A stretch of DNA of 64,000 nt from Erwinia sp. S63 (GCF_016625195.1 NZ_JACVUP010000002.1:62001-126000), one strand, 5' to 3'; shown: positions 27,911-38,015, numbered from the stretch's first letter. Translations and numbers: made by a program. The notes: generated by a model from the letters alone, not told the origin.

Positions 27911-28624
27911 TCAGGCCCCCCGCTCGAAACGCGTGGTGCGTGATTCAATACGGCGCAGTATCGCCTGACTGAACAGCGTAATAATCAGGTAGACGGCGGC
28001 AGCCACCAGATACCAGGTAAAGGGTTCCTGGGTGCGCGTGGCAATGCTTTTGGTTTGCAGCATGATGTCATTCACGCTAATCAGCGACACCAGCGCAGTA
28101 TCTTTCAGCAGCACCAACCACTGATTGCCGAGACCCGGCAGCGCATGACGCCACATTTGCGGCATGATCAGTCGAAAGAAAATTGCCGACTTCTTCATGC
28201 CCAACGCCTGGCCGGATTCCCATTGGCCCACCGGCACGGCTTTCAATGCACCACGCAGCGTTTGGGAGGCGTAGGCCGAATAAAGCATCGCCAGGGCAAT
28301 GACGCCGCACAGGAACGGGCTGACGTCGAAGTTTTCAATCTGCACCTGCACGGGAATGCTGAACAAGCCCAGATTGATCTGGAAGCCGTCGGACAAGGTC
28401 AGTAAGAGCTGCGAAGCGCCAAAATAGACAAACAGCACCACCAGAATTTCGGGTAAGCCACGAATCAGCGTCACCAGTGCTGTGCCAAGCCACGCCAGCG
28501 GTTTCCAGCGGACAGTTTCCCAGCCAGCAAAAATCATCGCCAGCACAAGGCCGGCGATCAGTGCACAAACAGCAAGGCCGACAGTCATGCCGGCGGCGCT
28601 TGCGAGTGGAATCATTTCATTCAT
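27911..28624 (-). CDS. artQ: Arginine importer permease ArtQ
   Basis: Second permease of the arginine importer, 237 residues. Conserved parts are [18 protein letters not shown] near residue 55 and the coupling loop [21 protein letters not shown] near 130. Six bases separate it from artI and three from artM, so artPIQM is one transcript. Confidence 0.95.
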   Translation of the reverse strand: MNEMIPLASAAGMTVGLAVCALIAGLVLAMIFAGWETVRWKPLAWLGTALVTLIRGLPEILVVLFVYFGASQLLLTLSDGFQINLGLFSIPVQVQIENFDVSPFLCGVIALAMLYSAYASQTLRGALKAVPVGQWESGQALGMKKSAIFFRLIMPQMWRHALPGLGNQWLVLLKDTALVSLISVNDIMLQTKSIATRTQEPFTWYLVAAAVYLIITLFSQAILRRIESRTTRFERGA

Positions 28625-28630
28625 CAGGGA

Positions 28631-29362
28631 TTACTGCTGGAACCATTTGTTGTAGATGGTTTTGTAAGTGCCGTCAGCTTTGATCTTCTCCAGAGCGGTG
28701 TTGAATTTGCCCTGCAGATCGGTGTTGCCCTGACGGACGGCGATACCCAGACCGGTACCGAAGTAATCTTTATCCGTCACTTTCTCACCCAGCGGTGCGA
28801 GGTTGGCGTTCTGTTTCAGCCATTCGTTCACCACAGCGGTGTCACCGAATACCGCATCAATGCGGCCATTTTTCAGGTCCAGAACCGCGTTCTGGTAGCT
28901 GTCGTAAGGCACAACAGTGATGTCGTTGTGTTTATCAGACAGGTATTTCTGGTGCGTGGTGCCGTTCTGAACGCCAACACGTTTTCCTTTCAGCGCATCC
29001 ACATTTGCCAGCTTGCCTTTCTGGGCAATAAAGATCGCGGAGTTATCGTAATAAGGCTTGGAGAACAGCACCTGCTTTTCACGCTCTGGGGTGATATCCA
29101 TACCCGCCATCACCGCGTCAAAACGACGGAACTTCAGGCTGGGGATCAGGCTGTCAAATGCCTGGTTGGTGAAAGTACAGGTCGCATCAATCTCTTTACA
29201 CAGCGCATTGGCCAGATCGACATCGAAGCCCTGAATTTTGTTATCCGAATCCACAAATTCAAACGGAGGATAAGAGGCTTCAGTGGCAAAACGCAGGGTT
29301 TGCGCAGCAGAAGCGCTGAGGCTCAAACCGGCAAGCAGTGCAGCAAGTACGACTTTTTTCAT
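28631..29362 (-). CDS. artI: Periplasmic amino acid-binding protein ArtI
   Basis: Periplasmic binding protein of 243 residues, closely related to ArtJ (shared LIPSLKFRR, GMDIT, NGTTHQKY). Its signal peptide is MKKVVLAALLAGLSLSASA, cut before AQTL. The ATG at 29362 is chosen over an earlier Met two codons upstream because it starts the signal. It lies within the artPIQM operon 15 bases after artP. In K-12 its ligand is less well defined than arginine for ArtJ. Confidence 0.94.
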   Translation of the reverse strand: MKKVVLAALLAGLSLSASAAQTLRFATEASYPPFEFVDSDNKIQGFDVDLANALCKEIDATCTFTNQAFDSLIPSLKFRRFDAVMAGMDITPEREKQVLFSKPYYDNSAIFIAQKGKLANVDALKGKRVGVQNGTTHQKYLSDKHNDITVVPYDSYQNAVLDLKNGRIDAVFGDTAVVNEWLKQNANLAPLGEKVTDKDYFGTGLGIAVRQGNTDLQGKFNTALEKIKADGTYKTIYNKWFQQ

Positions 29363-29377
29363 TAGATGCATCCTGAC

Positions 29378-30106
29378 TTAGTGCGAAAGATAATGTGCAA
29401 ACGCTTCGGTTTGCGGCTGTGTAAAGTGGCTGGCATCGCCTTGCTCAACGATATGGCCGTTCTCCATGTACACCACGCGGCTGGCGGTTTTGCGCGCCAC
29501 CTCGACTTCGTGGGTCACAATCACTTGGGTGATCTGCGTTTGTGCCAGCTCACGAATGATGCTGACGATCTGCGCGGTGATTTCAGGGTCGAGCGCGGCG
29601 GTAGGTTCGTCGAACAACAGCACCTGCGGCTCCATCATCAACGCGCGGGCAATCGCCACACGTTGTTGCTGGCCACCAGAAAGATGCAATGGAAAACGAT
29701 CGGCAAAGGGGGTCAGACGCAGACGTTCCAGCAGTTTGTCGGCACGCGCACGCGCGGCGTCTTTGCTGAGACCGAGCACGCGGCACGGCGCTTCAATTAG
29801 ATTCTGCACCACGGTGAGGTGAGGCCACAGATTGTATTGCTGGAACACCATGCCCACGTTTTGGCGCAGTTCACGGATTGCGCTGTCTGACGGCGCTTTG
29901 CTGAAGTCGAAGTGATTCCCGGCGATCTGCAAGCTGCCGGAACGCGGCTGCTCCAGCAAATTGAGGACGCGCAGGAGCGAACTTTTACCCGCGCCACTCG
30001 GCCCGAGCAACACCAGCGTCTCTCCCTGCGGACAAGCCAGGTTGATATCGAACAGTGCCTGATGGGCACCGTAAAAACAGTTTATGGCGTTTAGTTGAAT
30101 ACTCAT
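29378..30106 (-). CDS. artP: Arginine importer ATPase ArtP
   Basis: ABC ATPase of the polar amino acid family, 242 residues as in K-12. Walker A is GPSGAGKSS (near residue 35), the signature LSGGQQQR, Walker B VLLFDEP, and the H-loop VTHEVEVA. The ATG at 30106 gives [16 protein letters not shown], matching the K-12 start; the longer frame to 30151 runs through the promoter. It is the first gene of artPIQM. A plausible sigma-70 promoter lies upstream. Confidence 0.95.
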   Translation of the reverse strand: MSIQLNAINCFYGAHQALFDINLACPQGETLVLLGPSGAGKSSLLRVLNLLEQPRSGSLQIAGNHFDFSKAPSDSAIRELRQNVGMVFQQYNLWPHLTVVQNLIEAPCRVLGLSKDAARARADKLLERLRLTPFADRFPLHLSGGQQQRVAIARALMMEPQVLLFDEPTAALDPEITAQIVSIIRELAQTQITQVIVTHEVEVARKTASRVVYMENGHIVEQGDASHFTQPQTEAFAHYLSH

Positions 30107-30138
30107 GCGCAAAAAATGAATAGTAATTAGTGCCGCGA

Positions 30139-30167
30139 ATCTTAACGTCACCAGAATAGTTATGCAA
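30139..30167 (-). promoter_or_regulatory. Probable sigma-70 promoter of artPIQM
   Basis: On the minus strand, TTGCAT (30162-30167) and TAAGAT (30139-30144) are separated by 17 bases. The -10 element lies 32 bases before the artP ATG. Confidence 0.5.
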
Positions 30168-30283
30168 TTGTGGTGGGTTAAAATTTATTAAACAGCAGTG
30201 AAGTCCCAAAAGCGTAGCACAATATCGCGCAGGTCAACGCAGGGAAGGGCTCGCTGGCTGCAATTTATTGATGAAAAATTAAC

Positions 30284-30307
30284 AAAAAACGCCGCAAAGA
30301 TGCGGCG
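30284..30307 (-). terminator. ybjP terminator
   Basis: On the minus strand, CGCCGCA (paired bases 30301-30307 and 30290-30296) forms a 7-base stem with a 4-base loop and is followed by TTTTTTG. It lies 38 bases after the ybjP stop codon. Confidence 0.85.
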
Positions 30308-30345
30308 CGCTTATGTTTAGAACTGGGTGCTGTAAAATTGAACAG

Positions 30346-30885
30346 CTATTTCTTCTCTTCCAGCAGCTGGCTGAGCGATCCGCCACCGGCGTGCGGCCAG
30401 TCACCGACGTAACGAATATCATCCACCGCCCAGCAGGTTCCTTCGTGAATCATCAATACCTCGTCATGCCAGCTTTTGCCATCACGGCTCAAATCGACTC
30501 GCAGTGGGATGTTACGTGCATCACGATTAGGAATGGTTGAGGCACTGGCAACATCGGCGGACGTGGGACCCTGTGCGAGGCTGGAGAACAGATCGCCCTG
30601 GCTCCAGGAGGCAGGTTTATTGCTCTGCGTGCTGGCGCTCAGCAGTTTCTGATACAGGCGATCGCTCAGGTAAGGGCGATATTTCACCAGCGCGGTGCTA
30701 TCGGGCAGACCCTGGCTGGGCTGGCTGATGCGTAAATCGTAAAACTGCTGCGCGACGCTATCTGGGCCACCGTCGACACAGCTGACAGTACGCGGTCCGT
30801 TATCTTTGATCACCGGCTCAACGGTGGTACAGGCACTGAGCAGTAACGCAGCGGGAACAAGCAGCGCAAAGGCATTGTTTCTCAT
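30346..30885 (-). CDS. ybjP: Lipoprotein YbjP
   Basis: Predicted lipoprotein of 179 residues. The signal ends in the lipobox LLSAC with C19, followed by TT, so outer-membrane sorting is expected. It matches K-12 YbjP in [39 protein letters not shown] and the late CWAVDDIRY. This is a DUF3828-like fold, assigned from memory. Function is unknown. The ATG at 30885 is chosen as the start of the lipoprotein signal. Confidence 0.9.
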   Translation of the reverse strand: MRNNAFALLVPAALLLSACTTVEPVIKDNGPRTVSCVDGGPDSVAQQFYDLRISQPSQGLPDSTALVKYRPYLSDRLYQKLLSASTQSNKPASWSQGDLFSSLAQGPTSADVASASTIPNRDARNIPLRVDLSRDGKSWHDEVLMIHEGTCWAVDDIRYVGDWPHAGGGSLSQLLEEKK

Positions 30886-30981
30886 CTCGATTTCCTTATT
30901 GTTCACTGGCAAAGCGTCATTTTTAGCATAGAGTATAGTCTTGCTTTTACGCCGTACGAGCTGTTCACCCAGGAGAGAAAA

Positions 30982-31302
30982 ATGAAATTTTCCACCACGC
31001 CCACCTTAGAAGGGCACAGCATCAGTGAATATTGCGGTGTGGTTACCGGTGAAGCGATTCTCGGGGCCAACATTTTCCGCGACTTCTTTGCCGGGATTCG
31101 CGATATCGTCGGTGGTCGTTCCGGTGCTTATGAAAAAGAGCTGCGCAAAGCGCGGCAGATTGCGTTTGAAGAGCTGGAAGAGCAGGCAAAAGCGCTGGGC
31201 GCGAATGCGGTCGTCGGCATTGATATCGATTATGAAACCGTGGGCAAAGACAGCAGCATGCTGATGGTCAGTGTGACCGGTACCGCAGTGATTATTCGCT
31301 GA
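30982..31302 (+). CDS. ybjQ: UPF0145 family protein YbjQ
   Basis: Small cytoplasmic protein of 106 residues of the UPF0145/YbjQ family (heavy-metal-binding-like fold). Landmarks: [23 protein letters not shown], then the helix [33 protein letters not shown]. The protein forms ring-shaped pentamers in solved structures; its role is not known. AGGAGAG precedes the ATG at 30982. Its stop codon overlaps the amiD start in TGATG, so the two are translationally coupled. Confidence 0.93.
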   Translation: MKFSTTPTLEGHSISEYCGVVTGEAILGANIFRDFFAGIRDIVGGRSGAYEKELRKARQIAFEELEEQAKALGANAVVGIDIDYETVGKDSSMLMVSVTGTAVIIR

Positions 31303-32126
31303 TGCGTTTTGCTGTTCTGTTGGCGCTGACGTTTTTATTGAGTGCCTGTCAGTCGTCTGTTGAACCGCGCAACGGCTACTGGGTCGATACCGCGCATCCG
31401 GCGCAGGGCGCGCGGCCTCGCATTAAGGTGGTGGTGATCCATTATACCGCCGAAGATCTGCCATCCTCGCTGGCCACGCTCACCGATCGTGAAGTCAGTG
31501 CCCACTATTTGATCCCGCAGCAGCCGGCGCAAAAAGGCGGTCAGGGCGTCATCTGGCAACTGGTGCCGGAGCGCGAACTGGCGTGGCATGCCGGACCGAG
31601 TTTCTGGCGCGGAGCGACCCGTATCAATGACACCTCGATCGGTATTGAGATCGTCAATCGTGGCTACACGCGGACACTGACCGGCGTGGAGTGGCAGCCT
31701 TTTACGCCCGCGCAAATCAGCGTGCTGGTGGCGCTGGTGAAAGATATCACGCAGCGTTATGCCATCACGCCTGAAAATCTGGTGGGGCACAGCGATATCG
31801 CGCCGCAGCGGAAACAGGATCCTGGCCCGTTGTTCCCGTGGCAGCAGTTGGCGCAGCAGGGGCTGGGCGCATGGCCCGATCGCGCTACCGTGCAGCGCTA
31901 TCTCAATGGGCACGCAGCGGATGCGCCCATCGATCAGGCCGAACTGCTGGATGCGCTTCAGCGTTATGGTTATGACGTCAATTCAGCGAATACCCCGCCC
32001 ATGCAGCGTAAGCTGATTGCCGCGTTTCAGATGCACTTCCGTGCGCGGGATTATCGTGGCATCGCCGATGCGGAAACGTTGGCGATAGCTCAGGCGTTGC
32101 TGGCGAAATACGGCGCAGCGCAGTGA
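31302..32126 (+). CDS. amiD: N-acetylmuramoyl-L-alanine amidase AmiD
   Basis: Zinc-dependent outer-membrane lipoprotein amidase that cleaves MurNAc-L-Ala bonds in peptidoglycan fragments. The 274-residue product has the lipobox LLSAC with C16. The amidase_2 domain has H47, H163 and D173 as zinc ligands and E116 near the active site. A C-terminal peptidoglycan-binding domain (about 190-274) follows. It overlaps ybjQ by one base. The coding sequence for its last 21 residues is the first of three tandem copies of an 82-base unit that continue beyond the stop codon. Confidence 0.93.
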   Translation: MRFAVLLALTFLLSACQSSVEPRNGYWVDTAHPAQGARPRIKVVVIHYTAEDLPSSLATLTDREVSAHYLIPQQPAQKGGQGVIWQLVPERELAWHAGPSFWRGATRINDTSIGIEIVNRGYTRTLTGVEWQPFTPAQISVLVALVKDITQRYAITPENLVGHSDIAPQRKQDPGPLFPWQQLAQQGLGAWPDRATVQRYLNGHAADAPIDQAELLDALQRYGYDVNSANTPPMQRKLIAAFQMHFRARDYRGIADAETLAIAQALLAKYGAAQ

Positions 32127-32283
32127 AGAGACGGTGTATGGCATCGCCAATGCGGAAACGTTGGCGATAGCTCAGGCGCTGCTGGCTAAATACAGCGCGG
32201 CGCAGTGAAGAGACGGTGTATGACATCGCCGATGCAGAAACGCTGGCGATAGCTCAGGCTCTACTGGCGAAATACGGTGCGGC
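32061..32283 (+). repeat. Tandem triplication of the amiD 3' end (82-base unit)
   Basis: Units start at 32061, 32143 and 32225, exactly 82 bases apart; the third is cut short at about base 59. Unit 1 is the real 3' end of amiD and includes its TGA. Unit 2 differs by 5 bases within the coded part (three synonymous, two not). Unit 3 differs from unit 1 by 8 bases in 20 codons, and all 8 are synonymous; it then runs on into GAAGCAGGG instead of CAGTGA. Because 82 is not a multiple of 3 and each full unit ends in a stop, the copies do not lengthen AmiD. Confidence 0.9.
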
Positions 32284-32313
32284 TGAAGCAGGGCCTCGCG
32301 TTGGTGAGCTTGT

Positions 32314-32333
32314 GGACGGCCCGAAAGCCGTCC
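32314..32333. other. Hairpin downstream of the amiD repeats
   Basis: GGACGGC (32314-32320) pairs with GCCGTCC (32327-32333) around CCGAAA. An outer pair, GCAGGG at 32288 and CCCTGC at 32332, overlaps it as an alternative. It lies between convergent amiD and ltaE and has no T-run on either strand. Confidence 0.5.
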
Positions 32334-32355
32334 CTGCAAGACACTTTGTGCTCTG

Positions 32356-33354
32356 TTACGCTAAAAATGCCTGCCAGTGCGCAACCAGACGTTGTAAATC
32401 CTGGCGGCTGACATCGAGGTGGGTGGCAATACGCGTGACCGGGCCCACGCTCATCAGCACATCGCCGGAGTGCATCCAGCTCTTGAGTGCGTCAACCTGA
32501 TCCGCCGGTACTTTCACAAACAACATATTGGTGTGCTGATTCAGTACCTCAACCCCAATGGCGCTGAGCTGTTCAGCCAGCCACGCGGCATTGTCATGAT
32601 CTTCTTTCAGGCGCGCGACGTTGTGCTTCAGCGCGTACAGACCCGCCGCCGCCAGAATGCCCGCCTGACGCATGCCGCCGCCGGTCATCTTACGCCAGCG
32701 ACGCGCCTGCTCAATGTAGGCTTCATCGCCGCACAGCAGTGAACCCACTGGCGTGCCGAGTCCTTTGGACAGGCAGATGGTCAGCGTGTCGCAATAACGC
32801 GCGATATCCTTTAGCTCAACATTTTGCGCCACCACGGCGTTGAAGATGCGAGCACCATCAATGTGCAGCGCCAGTTTGTGTTCGCGCGTTAACTTCCACG
32901 CTTGTTCCAGATAGCTCTGCGACAGTACTTTGCCGTGATGGGTGTTTTCCAGACTCAGCAGGCGCGTGCGCGCAAAATGGATATCATCCGGTTTGATAGC
33001 GGCAACAATCTCCGCCAGCGGCAGCGATCCATCTTCGGCGTGCGAGATCGGTTGTGGCTGAATGCTGCCCAGCACTGCTGCGCCGCCCGCTTCGTATTTG
33101 TAGTTATGTGCCTGTTGGCCGACGATGTATTCATCGCCGCGCTGGCAGTGACACAGCAGCGCCACCAGATTGGCTTGTGTGCCGGTCGGGAAGAACAGCG
33201 CTGCGGCTTTGCCACTCAGGCGGGCGGCCTCGACTTCCAGCGCATTGACGGTGGGATCATCGCGATAGACATCATCGCCAGTTTCGGCGGCCATCATCGC
33301 ATCCAGCATGGCGGCACTTGGGCGGGTTACGGTATCACTGCGTAAATCGATCAC
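32356..33354 (-). CDS. ltaE: Low-specificity L-threonine aldolase LtaE (GTG start)
   Basis: PLP-dependent aldolase that splits L-allo-threonine and L-threonine into glycine and acetaldehyde. The GTG at 33354 is chosen because AGGAG lies 6 bases upstream and it gives M-IDLRSDTVTRPS, the same start as K-12. The product is 332 residues. The PLP lysine is K197 in CLSKGLGTPVGS; ENTHHGK and HIDGARIFNA line the cofactor site. It follows poxB on the same strand but a terminator lies between them. Confidence 0.95.
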   Translation of the reverse strand: MIDLRSDTVTRPSAAMLDAMMAAETGDDVYRDDPTVNALEVEAARLSGKAAALFFPTGTQANLVALLCHCQRGDEYIVGQQAHNYKYEAGGAAVLGSIQPQPISHAEDGSLPLAEIVAAIKPDDIHFARTRLLSLENTHHGKVLSQSYLEQAWKLTREHKLALHIDGARIFNAVVAQNVELKDIARYCDTLTICLSKGLGTPVGSLLCGDEAYIEQARRWRKMTGGGMRQAGILAAAGLYALKHNVARLKEDHDNAAWLAEQLSAIGVEVLNQHTNMLFVKVPADQVDALKSWMHSGDVLMSVGPVTRIATHLDVSRQDLQRLVAHWQAFLA

Positions 33355-33370
33355 ATCGCTCTCCTGAAAC

Positions 33371-33393
33371 AAAAAAGCGGGCTGAGCGCCCGC
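33371..33393 (-). terminator. poxB terminator
   Basis: On the minus strand, GCGGGC (33388-33393) pairs with GCCCGC (33377-33382) around a 5-base loop and is followed by TTTTTT. It separates poxB from ltaE. Confidence 0.88.
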
Positions 33394-33423
33394 GTTGTGA
33401 GTTATCTGGCCTGATTATCCGTT

Positions 33424-35145
33424 TTACCTCAGCCAGTTGGTTTTCGCCAGTTCAACGATCTCATCGCCACGCCCATTCAGAATCGCGCGCAGCATATACA
33501 GGCTGAATCCTTTGGCCTGCTCGGCTTTGATCTGCGGCGGCATCGACAGTTCTTCCTTGGCGGTGATCGCATCAATCAGTACCGGGCCGTCATGCGCAAA
33601 CGCCTGTTCTAGCGCGCTGTTGAGTTCAGAGGCTTTCTCGACGCGAATGCCTTTAATACCGCAGGCGGTGGCAATGGCGGCAAAATCAGGATTTTCCAGA
33701 TCGGTGCCGTCGGTAAGGTAACCGCCTGCTTTCATCTCCATCGCCACAAAGCCCAGCACGCTGTTGTTGAAGATCACCAGCTTCACTGGCAGTTTTAATT
33801 GTGCCACCGAAATAAAGTCGCCCATCAACATACTGAATCCGCCATCACCGCACAGCGCCACGACCTGACGCTGCTTATCGATTGCCTGAGCGCCGAGCGC
33901 CTGTGGCATCGCGTTAGCCATCGAACCGTGGTTGAACGATCCCAGCAAACGGCGCTTGCCGTTCATCTTCAGGTAACGCGCGGCCCAAACGGTGGGCGTG
34001 CCGACATCACAGGTGAAAATGGCATTTTCAGCCGCGTAATGGCTGATTTGCTGCGCCAGGTATTGCGGATGAATCGCCTGTTTATCATTGGCGGTGGCCA
34101 GCTCATCCAGACCTTTGCGCGCATCCACATAGTGTTCCAAAGCGCTGTCGAGATGATGACGATCGTTTTTGCTGTTGAGCTGCGGCTGCAGAGCCTGCAA
34201 TGTGGCTTTGATATCCCCAATCAGCGCCATGTTGACATGGCTGTGTGCGCCAAGGCTGGCGGGATTGATATCAATCTGGATGATATTGGCATCAGCCGGA
34301 TAAAACGGGCGATAAGGGAACTGTGTACCCAGCAGCACCAGCGTGTCGGCATTCATCATGGCGTGATAACCGGATGAGAAGCCGATTAAGCCGGTCATGC
34401 CGACGTCGTAAGGATTATCGTACTCAATGTGCTCTTTGCCGCGCATGGCATGCACTACCGGCGCTTTCAGCGTTTCTGCCAGCTTCACCACTTCTGCATG
34501 CGCGCCAGCACAGCCGCTGCCGCACATCAACGTAATATTTTCTGCGCCGTTCAGCGTTTCAGCCAGGCGGGCAATCTCGCTGGCGTTGGGCACAATATGC
34601 GGCAACTGCGGTGGATACCATTCACTGCGTGCGCCTTCCGGTGCCGGTTTCAGCGCCACATCGCCGGGAATGACAATCACGGATACGCCACGATTAAGGA
34701 TGGCTTTGCGCATTGCAATCCCCAACACTTGCGGCAACTGCTCAGGGTTAGAGACTAATTCGCAGTAATGGCTGCATTCGCGGAATAGCTCCTGCGGATG
34801 CGTCTCCTGAAAATAGCCGCTGCCGATTTCGCTGGAAGGGATATGTGCGGCAATCGCCAGTACCGGAACGTGATTGCGATGACAATCGAACAGTCCGTTA
34901 ATCAGATGGAGGTTTCCGGGGCCACAAGAACCGGCACATACTGCCAGTTCGCCGCTGATTTGTGCCTCAGCACCGGCAGCAAAAGCCGCCACTTCTTCAT
35001 GGCGCGTGGGCATCCATTCGATGGTTCCCATGCGGTTGAGGCTTTCGCTCAGCCCGTTGAGCGAATCGCCCGTCACGCCCCAGATGCGCTTTACGCCTGC
35101 GTTCTCCAGGGTTTTGGCCAGCAGTGCCGCCACAGTTTGCTTCAT
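33424..35145 (-). CDS. poxB: Pyruvate dehydrogenase (quinone) PoxB
   Basis: Peripheral-membrane flavoenzyme that converts pyruvate to acetate and CO2 and passes electrons to ubiquinone. The 573-residue protein has the three ThDP-enzyme domains: Pyr (1-180, with the catalytic Glu in [16 protein letters not shown]), the FAD-binding central domain (180-335), and PP (340-530, with [12 protein letters not shown] for ThDP/Mg). The C-terminal tail forms the membrane-binding peptide in K-12. AAGGAG precedes the ATG. In K-12 it is RpoS-dependent. hcp-hcr, upstream in K-12, is missing here. Confidence 0.96.
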   Translation of the reverse strand: MKQTVAALLAKTLENAGVKRIWGVTGDSLNGLSESLNRMGTIEWMPTRHEEVAAFAAGAEAQISGELAVCAGSCGPGNLHLINGLFDCHRNHVPVLAIAAHIPSSEIGSGYFQETHPQELFRECSHYCELVSNPEQLPQVLGIAMRKAILNRGVSVIVIPGDVALKPAPEGARSEWYPPQLPHIVPNASEIARLAETLNGAENITLMCGSGCAGAHAEVVKLAETLKAPVVHAMRGKEHIEYDNPYDVGMTGLIGFSSGYHAMMNADTLVLLGTQFPYRPFYPADANIIQIDINPASLGAHSHVNMALIGDIKATLQALQPQLNSKNDRHHLDSALEHYVDARKGLDELATANDKQAIHPQYLAQQISHYAAENAIFTCDVGTPTVWAARYLKMNGKRRLLGSFNHGSMANAMPQALGAQAIDKQRQVVALCGDGGFSMLMGDFISVAQLKLPVKLVIFNNSVLGFVAMEMKAGGYLTDGTDLENPDFAAIATACGIKGIRVEKASELNSALEQAFAHDGPVLIDAITAKEELSMPPQIKAEQAKGFSLYMLRAILNGRGDEIVELAKTNWLR

Positions 35146-35255
35146 CGTTCGCTCCTTTCTGGTGTTTGGCCATCCATGCTGATGGCGGAAACGTGTCAGT
35201 CAGAAAGCGTAGACGATGGAGACGGCGCGCAGCCGTGAAAAAATGCGCTCTACGG

Positions 35256-36152
35256 TCAGGCGGAGAACAACGCGATAAGAATCGGCGCTAATAAGCTCAT
35301 GATAAAACCGTGCACAATCGCCGCTGGAACAATCTCCATACCGCCAGTGCGTTGCAGAATCGGCAGGGTGAAATCCATTGAGGTGGCACCACTTAATCCC
35401 AGCGTCATGCTGCGCTGGCGGCTGATCAGCAGCGGAATTAACATGATAGTGATCAGCTCACGCAGCAGGTCGTTAAAGAAGGCCGCACTTCCAATCACCG
35501 GGCCGAAGGATTCCGTCATCAGAATGCCGGAAAGAGAGTACCAGCCGAAGCCGCTGGCAAGCGCCAGGCCGGTTTTGATCGGCAAATCTAGCCACACTGC
35601 CGCCAGTATCCCGCCGATCAAGGCGCTAAAAAGCGACACCAGCGCCACCAGCATGCCGCGACGGTTGAGCGTGATTTGGCGCAAGGTCATGCCGCTGCTG
35701 CGCAACTGGATGCCGACCAGGAACAGCATCAGCATCAGGGCATATTCACTGATGGTCGATGCGTGACGCAGAATTGACCACTGGCTTAATCCCAGCAGAA
35801 ATCCACCCAGTACCGAGCCGCAAAGCTTGAGGGACTCCAGCGCCATGTGTAGACGCGAGGGCAGGGCTTGCTGTTTATGCGGATGATGCCATGGCACGCG
35901 CTTCTCCAGAAGCCAGAAAGCCAGCAAAGAACAAGCGAGAATGCACAGCATACTGATCAACGCGGTGTGAAAAATGGTGAGCAAATTGCTACTGAGATTA
36001 TCGAGGAAGGCCAGGCTGGTGCCCATAAAAAACAGGATGATATACACCAGCGCGCTCAGCATACGGGCGACGCCGCGCAGCAGATTGGCACGGGTCACAT
36101 GTAGTAAATAGCCAGCAATCAGTGGCAGCAGAATGATGATCAAGCCATACAT
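35256..36152 (-). CDS. lysO: L-lysine exporter LysO (YbjE)
   Basis: Inner-membrane exporter of lysine and thialysine, 298 residues, with about eight membrane helices. It belongs to DUF340. Conserved parts are GFGWYSLSGILMTESFGPVIGSAAFFNDLLRE near residue 205 and charged membrane positions around FNDLLRE. In K-12 it is induced by lysine through ArgP; no ArgP site is claimed here. It lies downstream of a divergent start for ybjD and upstream of poxB. Confidence 0.94.
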   Translation of the reverse strand: MYGLIIILLPLIAGYLLHVTRANLLRGVARMLSALVYIILFFMGTSLAFLDNLSSNLLTIFHTALISMLCILACSLLAFWLLEKRVPWHHPHKQQALPSRLHMALESLKLCGSVLGGFLLGLSQWSILRHASTISEYALMLMLFLVGIQLRSSGMTLRQITLNRRGMLVALVSLFSALIGGILAAVWLDLPIKTGLALASGFGWYSLSGILMTESFGPVIGSAAFFNDLLRELITIMLIPLLISRQRSMTLGLSGATSMDFTLPILQRTGGMEIVPAAIVHGFIMSLLAPILIALFSA

Positions 36153-36284
36153 AGAGCGTTTCCATCCGTGGGAGAGGGCCGCAAGCTAACGGAAAACAGT
36201 TGAAGTGTAAACCTTTTACCGGCGCATTAACTTGACCAACTTAACGGGGCGAACCATGCTCAGGCAAAGCACTTAAGGGATGGC

Positions 36285-37928
36285 ATGATGTTTCTGGAAC
36301 ATATCGATATTCGCGGTTTTCGTGGCATCAATCGGCTGTCGTTGCCACTCACTGATACCAATCTGCTGATTGGTGAAAATGCCTGGGGTAAATCCAGCCT
36401 GCTGGATGCGCTGACGTTGTTATTGGCACCCGCGGCTGAACCCTATCAGTTTACCGAACACGATTTTCACTTCCCGCCGGGCGATGTTGAGGCGCGTCTG
36501 CGCCAGCTGCAACTGGTGTTTCGCTTCCGAGCACAAGCGGGCGATGACGAAGCGGTGTTCCAGCCTTTCTGGCAGCGTGATGAAAACGGGCGCTTTATCA
36601 GCTTCAGCACTCGTGCGCGCCTCAATGAGCATGGCGTGAAAACCACCTGGCGCTTTATCGACCACAATGGCGATGTGCTGGCGATGGAAGGCACTGAGGC
36701 GGCGCTGGCGCATTTGCGCGCCTTCTATCCAGTCCTAAGACTGCGTGATGCGCGCTTTGGCCGGCGCGGAAGACACAGCAACATCGATGCAGACCGCCGG
36801 GCTACGACGCTGAGTGATCTTTCGCAGGAGGTAGAGAAGTTAACCCGGGATTTGGTGGTGCAACCGCAGAATCTGAGCGACGATTTACTGCGTCAGGGCT
36901 TGCACACCATGCAGCAATTGCTGGAGCATTACTTCCTTGTGCAGCAACCGGGCAGCAGCGCGGCGCGTGTCGCACCGGAACTGCGCGACGGTTCACAAGG
37001 CTGGCGTTCACTCGACAAGCTTAACCATCTGATTGCGGGAACTGAATCACGCAGTCGTCAGGTCATTTTATTGCGCATGTTTTCTTTGCTGATTCAGGCG
37101 CACGGCAATGAGGCGCTGCCGCCGGGCGCCCATCCACTGTTGTTGGTGGAGGATCCGGAAACGCGACTTCATCCGATAATGCTGTCGGTGGCGTGGAATC
37201 TGCTGGATTTGATGCCGCTGCAAAAAATCACCACCACCAACTCAGGGGAGCTGTTATCGCAGGTGCCGCTGGAGAATATTTGCCGTCTGGTACGTGAACC
37301 CACGCGCGTCGCGGCCTGGCGCATCGGCCCTGAAGGATTGAGCGCGGAGGAGAGCCGTCGCATTGGCTTTCATATCCGCGTGAATCGCCCCTCGGCGCTG
37401 TTTGCCCGCTGCTGGCTGCTGGTGGAGGGGGAAACGGAAGTGTGGATCATTAACGAACTGGCGCGCCAGCGCGGCTACCATTTTGCTGCCGAAGGGGTCA
37501 AAGTCATCGAGTTTGCGCAATCCGGTCTTAAACCGCTATTGAAGTTTGCCCGGCGCATGGGCATTGCCTGGCATGTGTTGACTGACGGCGACGAAGCGGG
37601 CAATAAATATGCGGCTAGCGCGCGCAGTCAGCTGCAGGAGCATGAACAGCAAGATGATCACCTGACGCAATTTCCGGCCCTGGATATTGAACATTTTCTC
37701 TATAAGCAGGGATTCAGCGATGTTTATCACGACATGGCGCACCTGCCGTTAAACGTGCCGATGAATGCGCGGCGTATTATTACCAAAGCGATTCAACACA
37801 GCTCGAAACCCGAGCTGGCAATTGCGGTGGCGATGGCCGCAGCTGAGCGTGGACCGCAGGCGATCCCGCCGCTGTTGGATCAGCTGTTTGCGCGCGTGAT
37901 GTGGCTGGCACGCGGACGGGCGGATTGA
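36285..37928 (+). CDS. ybjD: OLD-family ATPase/TOPRIM nuclease-like protein YbjD
   Basis: Protein of 547 residues of the OLD family: an N-terminal SMC-like ABC ATPase followed by a TOPRIM domain. Walker A is GENAWGKSS near residue 30; the Walker B-like stretch is LLLVEDPETRLHP near 285. The TOPRIM glutamate and acidic pair appear in LLVEGETEVWI (near 385) and LTDGDEAGNKY (near 433). The fold suggests DNA cleavage or repair, but the role of YbjD is not established. ATGATG at the start leaves two choices, 36285 or 36288. The K-12 neighbours aqpZ, macA and macB are absent. Confidence 0.9.
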   Translation: MMFLEHIDIRGFRGINRLSLPLTDTNLLIGENAWGKSSLLDALTLLLAPAAEPYQFTEHDFHFPPGDVEARLRQLQLVFRFRAQAGDDEAVFQPFWQRDENGRFISFSTRARLNEHGVKTTWRFIDHNGDVLAMEGTEAALAHLRAFYPVLRLRDARFGRRGRHSNIDADRRATTLSDLSQEVEKLTRDLVVQPQNLSDDLLRQGLHTMQQLLEHYFLVQQPGSSAARVAPELRDGSQGWRSLDKLNHLIAGTESRSRQVILLRMFSLLIQAHGNEALPPGAHPLLLVEDPETRLHPIMLSVAWNLLDLMPLQKITTTNSGELLSQVPLENICRLVREPTRVAAWRIGPEGLSAEESRRIGFHIRVNRPSALFARCWLLVEGETEVWIINELARQRGYHFAAEGVKVIEFAQSGLKPLLKFARRMGIAWHVLTDGDEAGNKYAASARSQLQEHEQQDDHLTQFPALDIEHFLYKQGFSDVYHDMAHLPLNVPMNARRIITKAIQHSSKPELAIAVAMAAAERGPQAIPPLLDQLFARVMWLARGRAD

Positions 37929-37950
37929 GGTGGGGTAAATCGCAAAATAA

Positions 37951-37982
37951 AAATGCCAGCATCTGCGGCTGGCATTTTTTTT
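37951..37982 (+). terminator. ybjD terminator
   Basis: AAATGCCAGC (37951-37960) pairs with GCTGGCATTT (37968-37977) around ATCTGCG and runs into TTTTT. Confidence 0.92.
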
Positions 37983-38015
37983 CGGGAGTGGTCAGAATGA
38001 ATGAAGAGGCGCGCG

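Noticed and set aside
32216..32500. 94-codon frame reading through amiD repeat copy 3 into ltaE DNA
   Set aside because: It continues into the antisense of ltaE, so only the first 20 codons are meaningful; they are a gene fragment, not a new gene.
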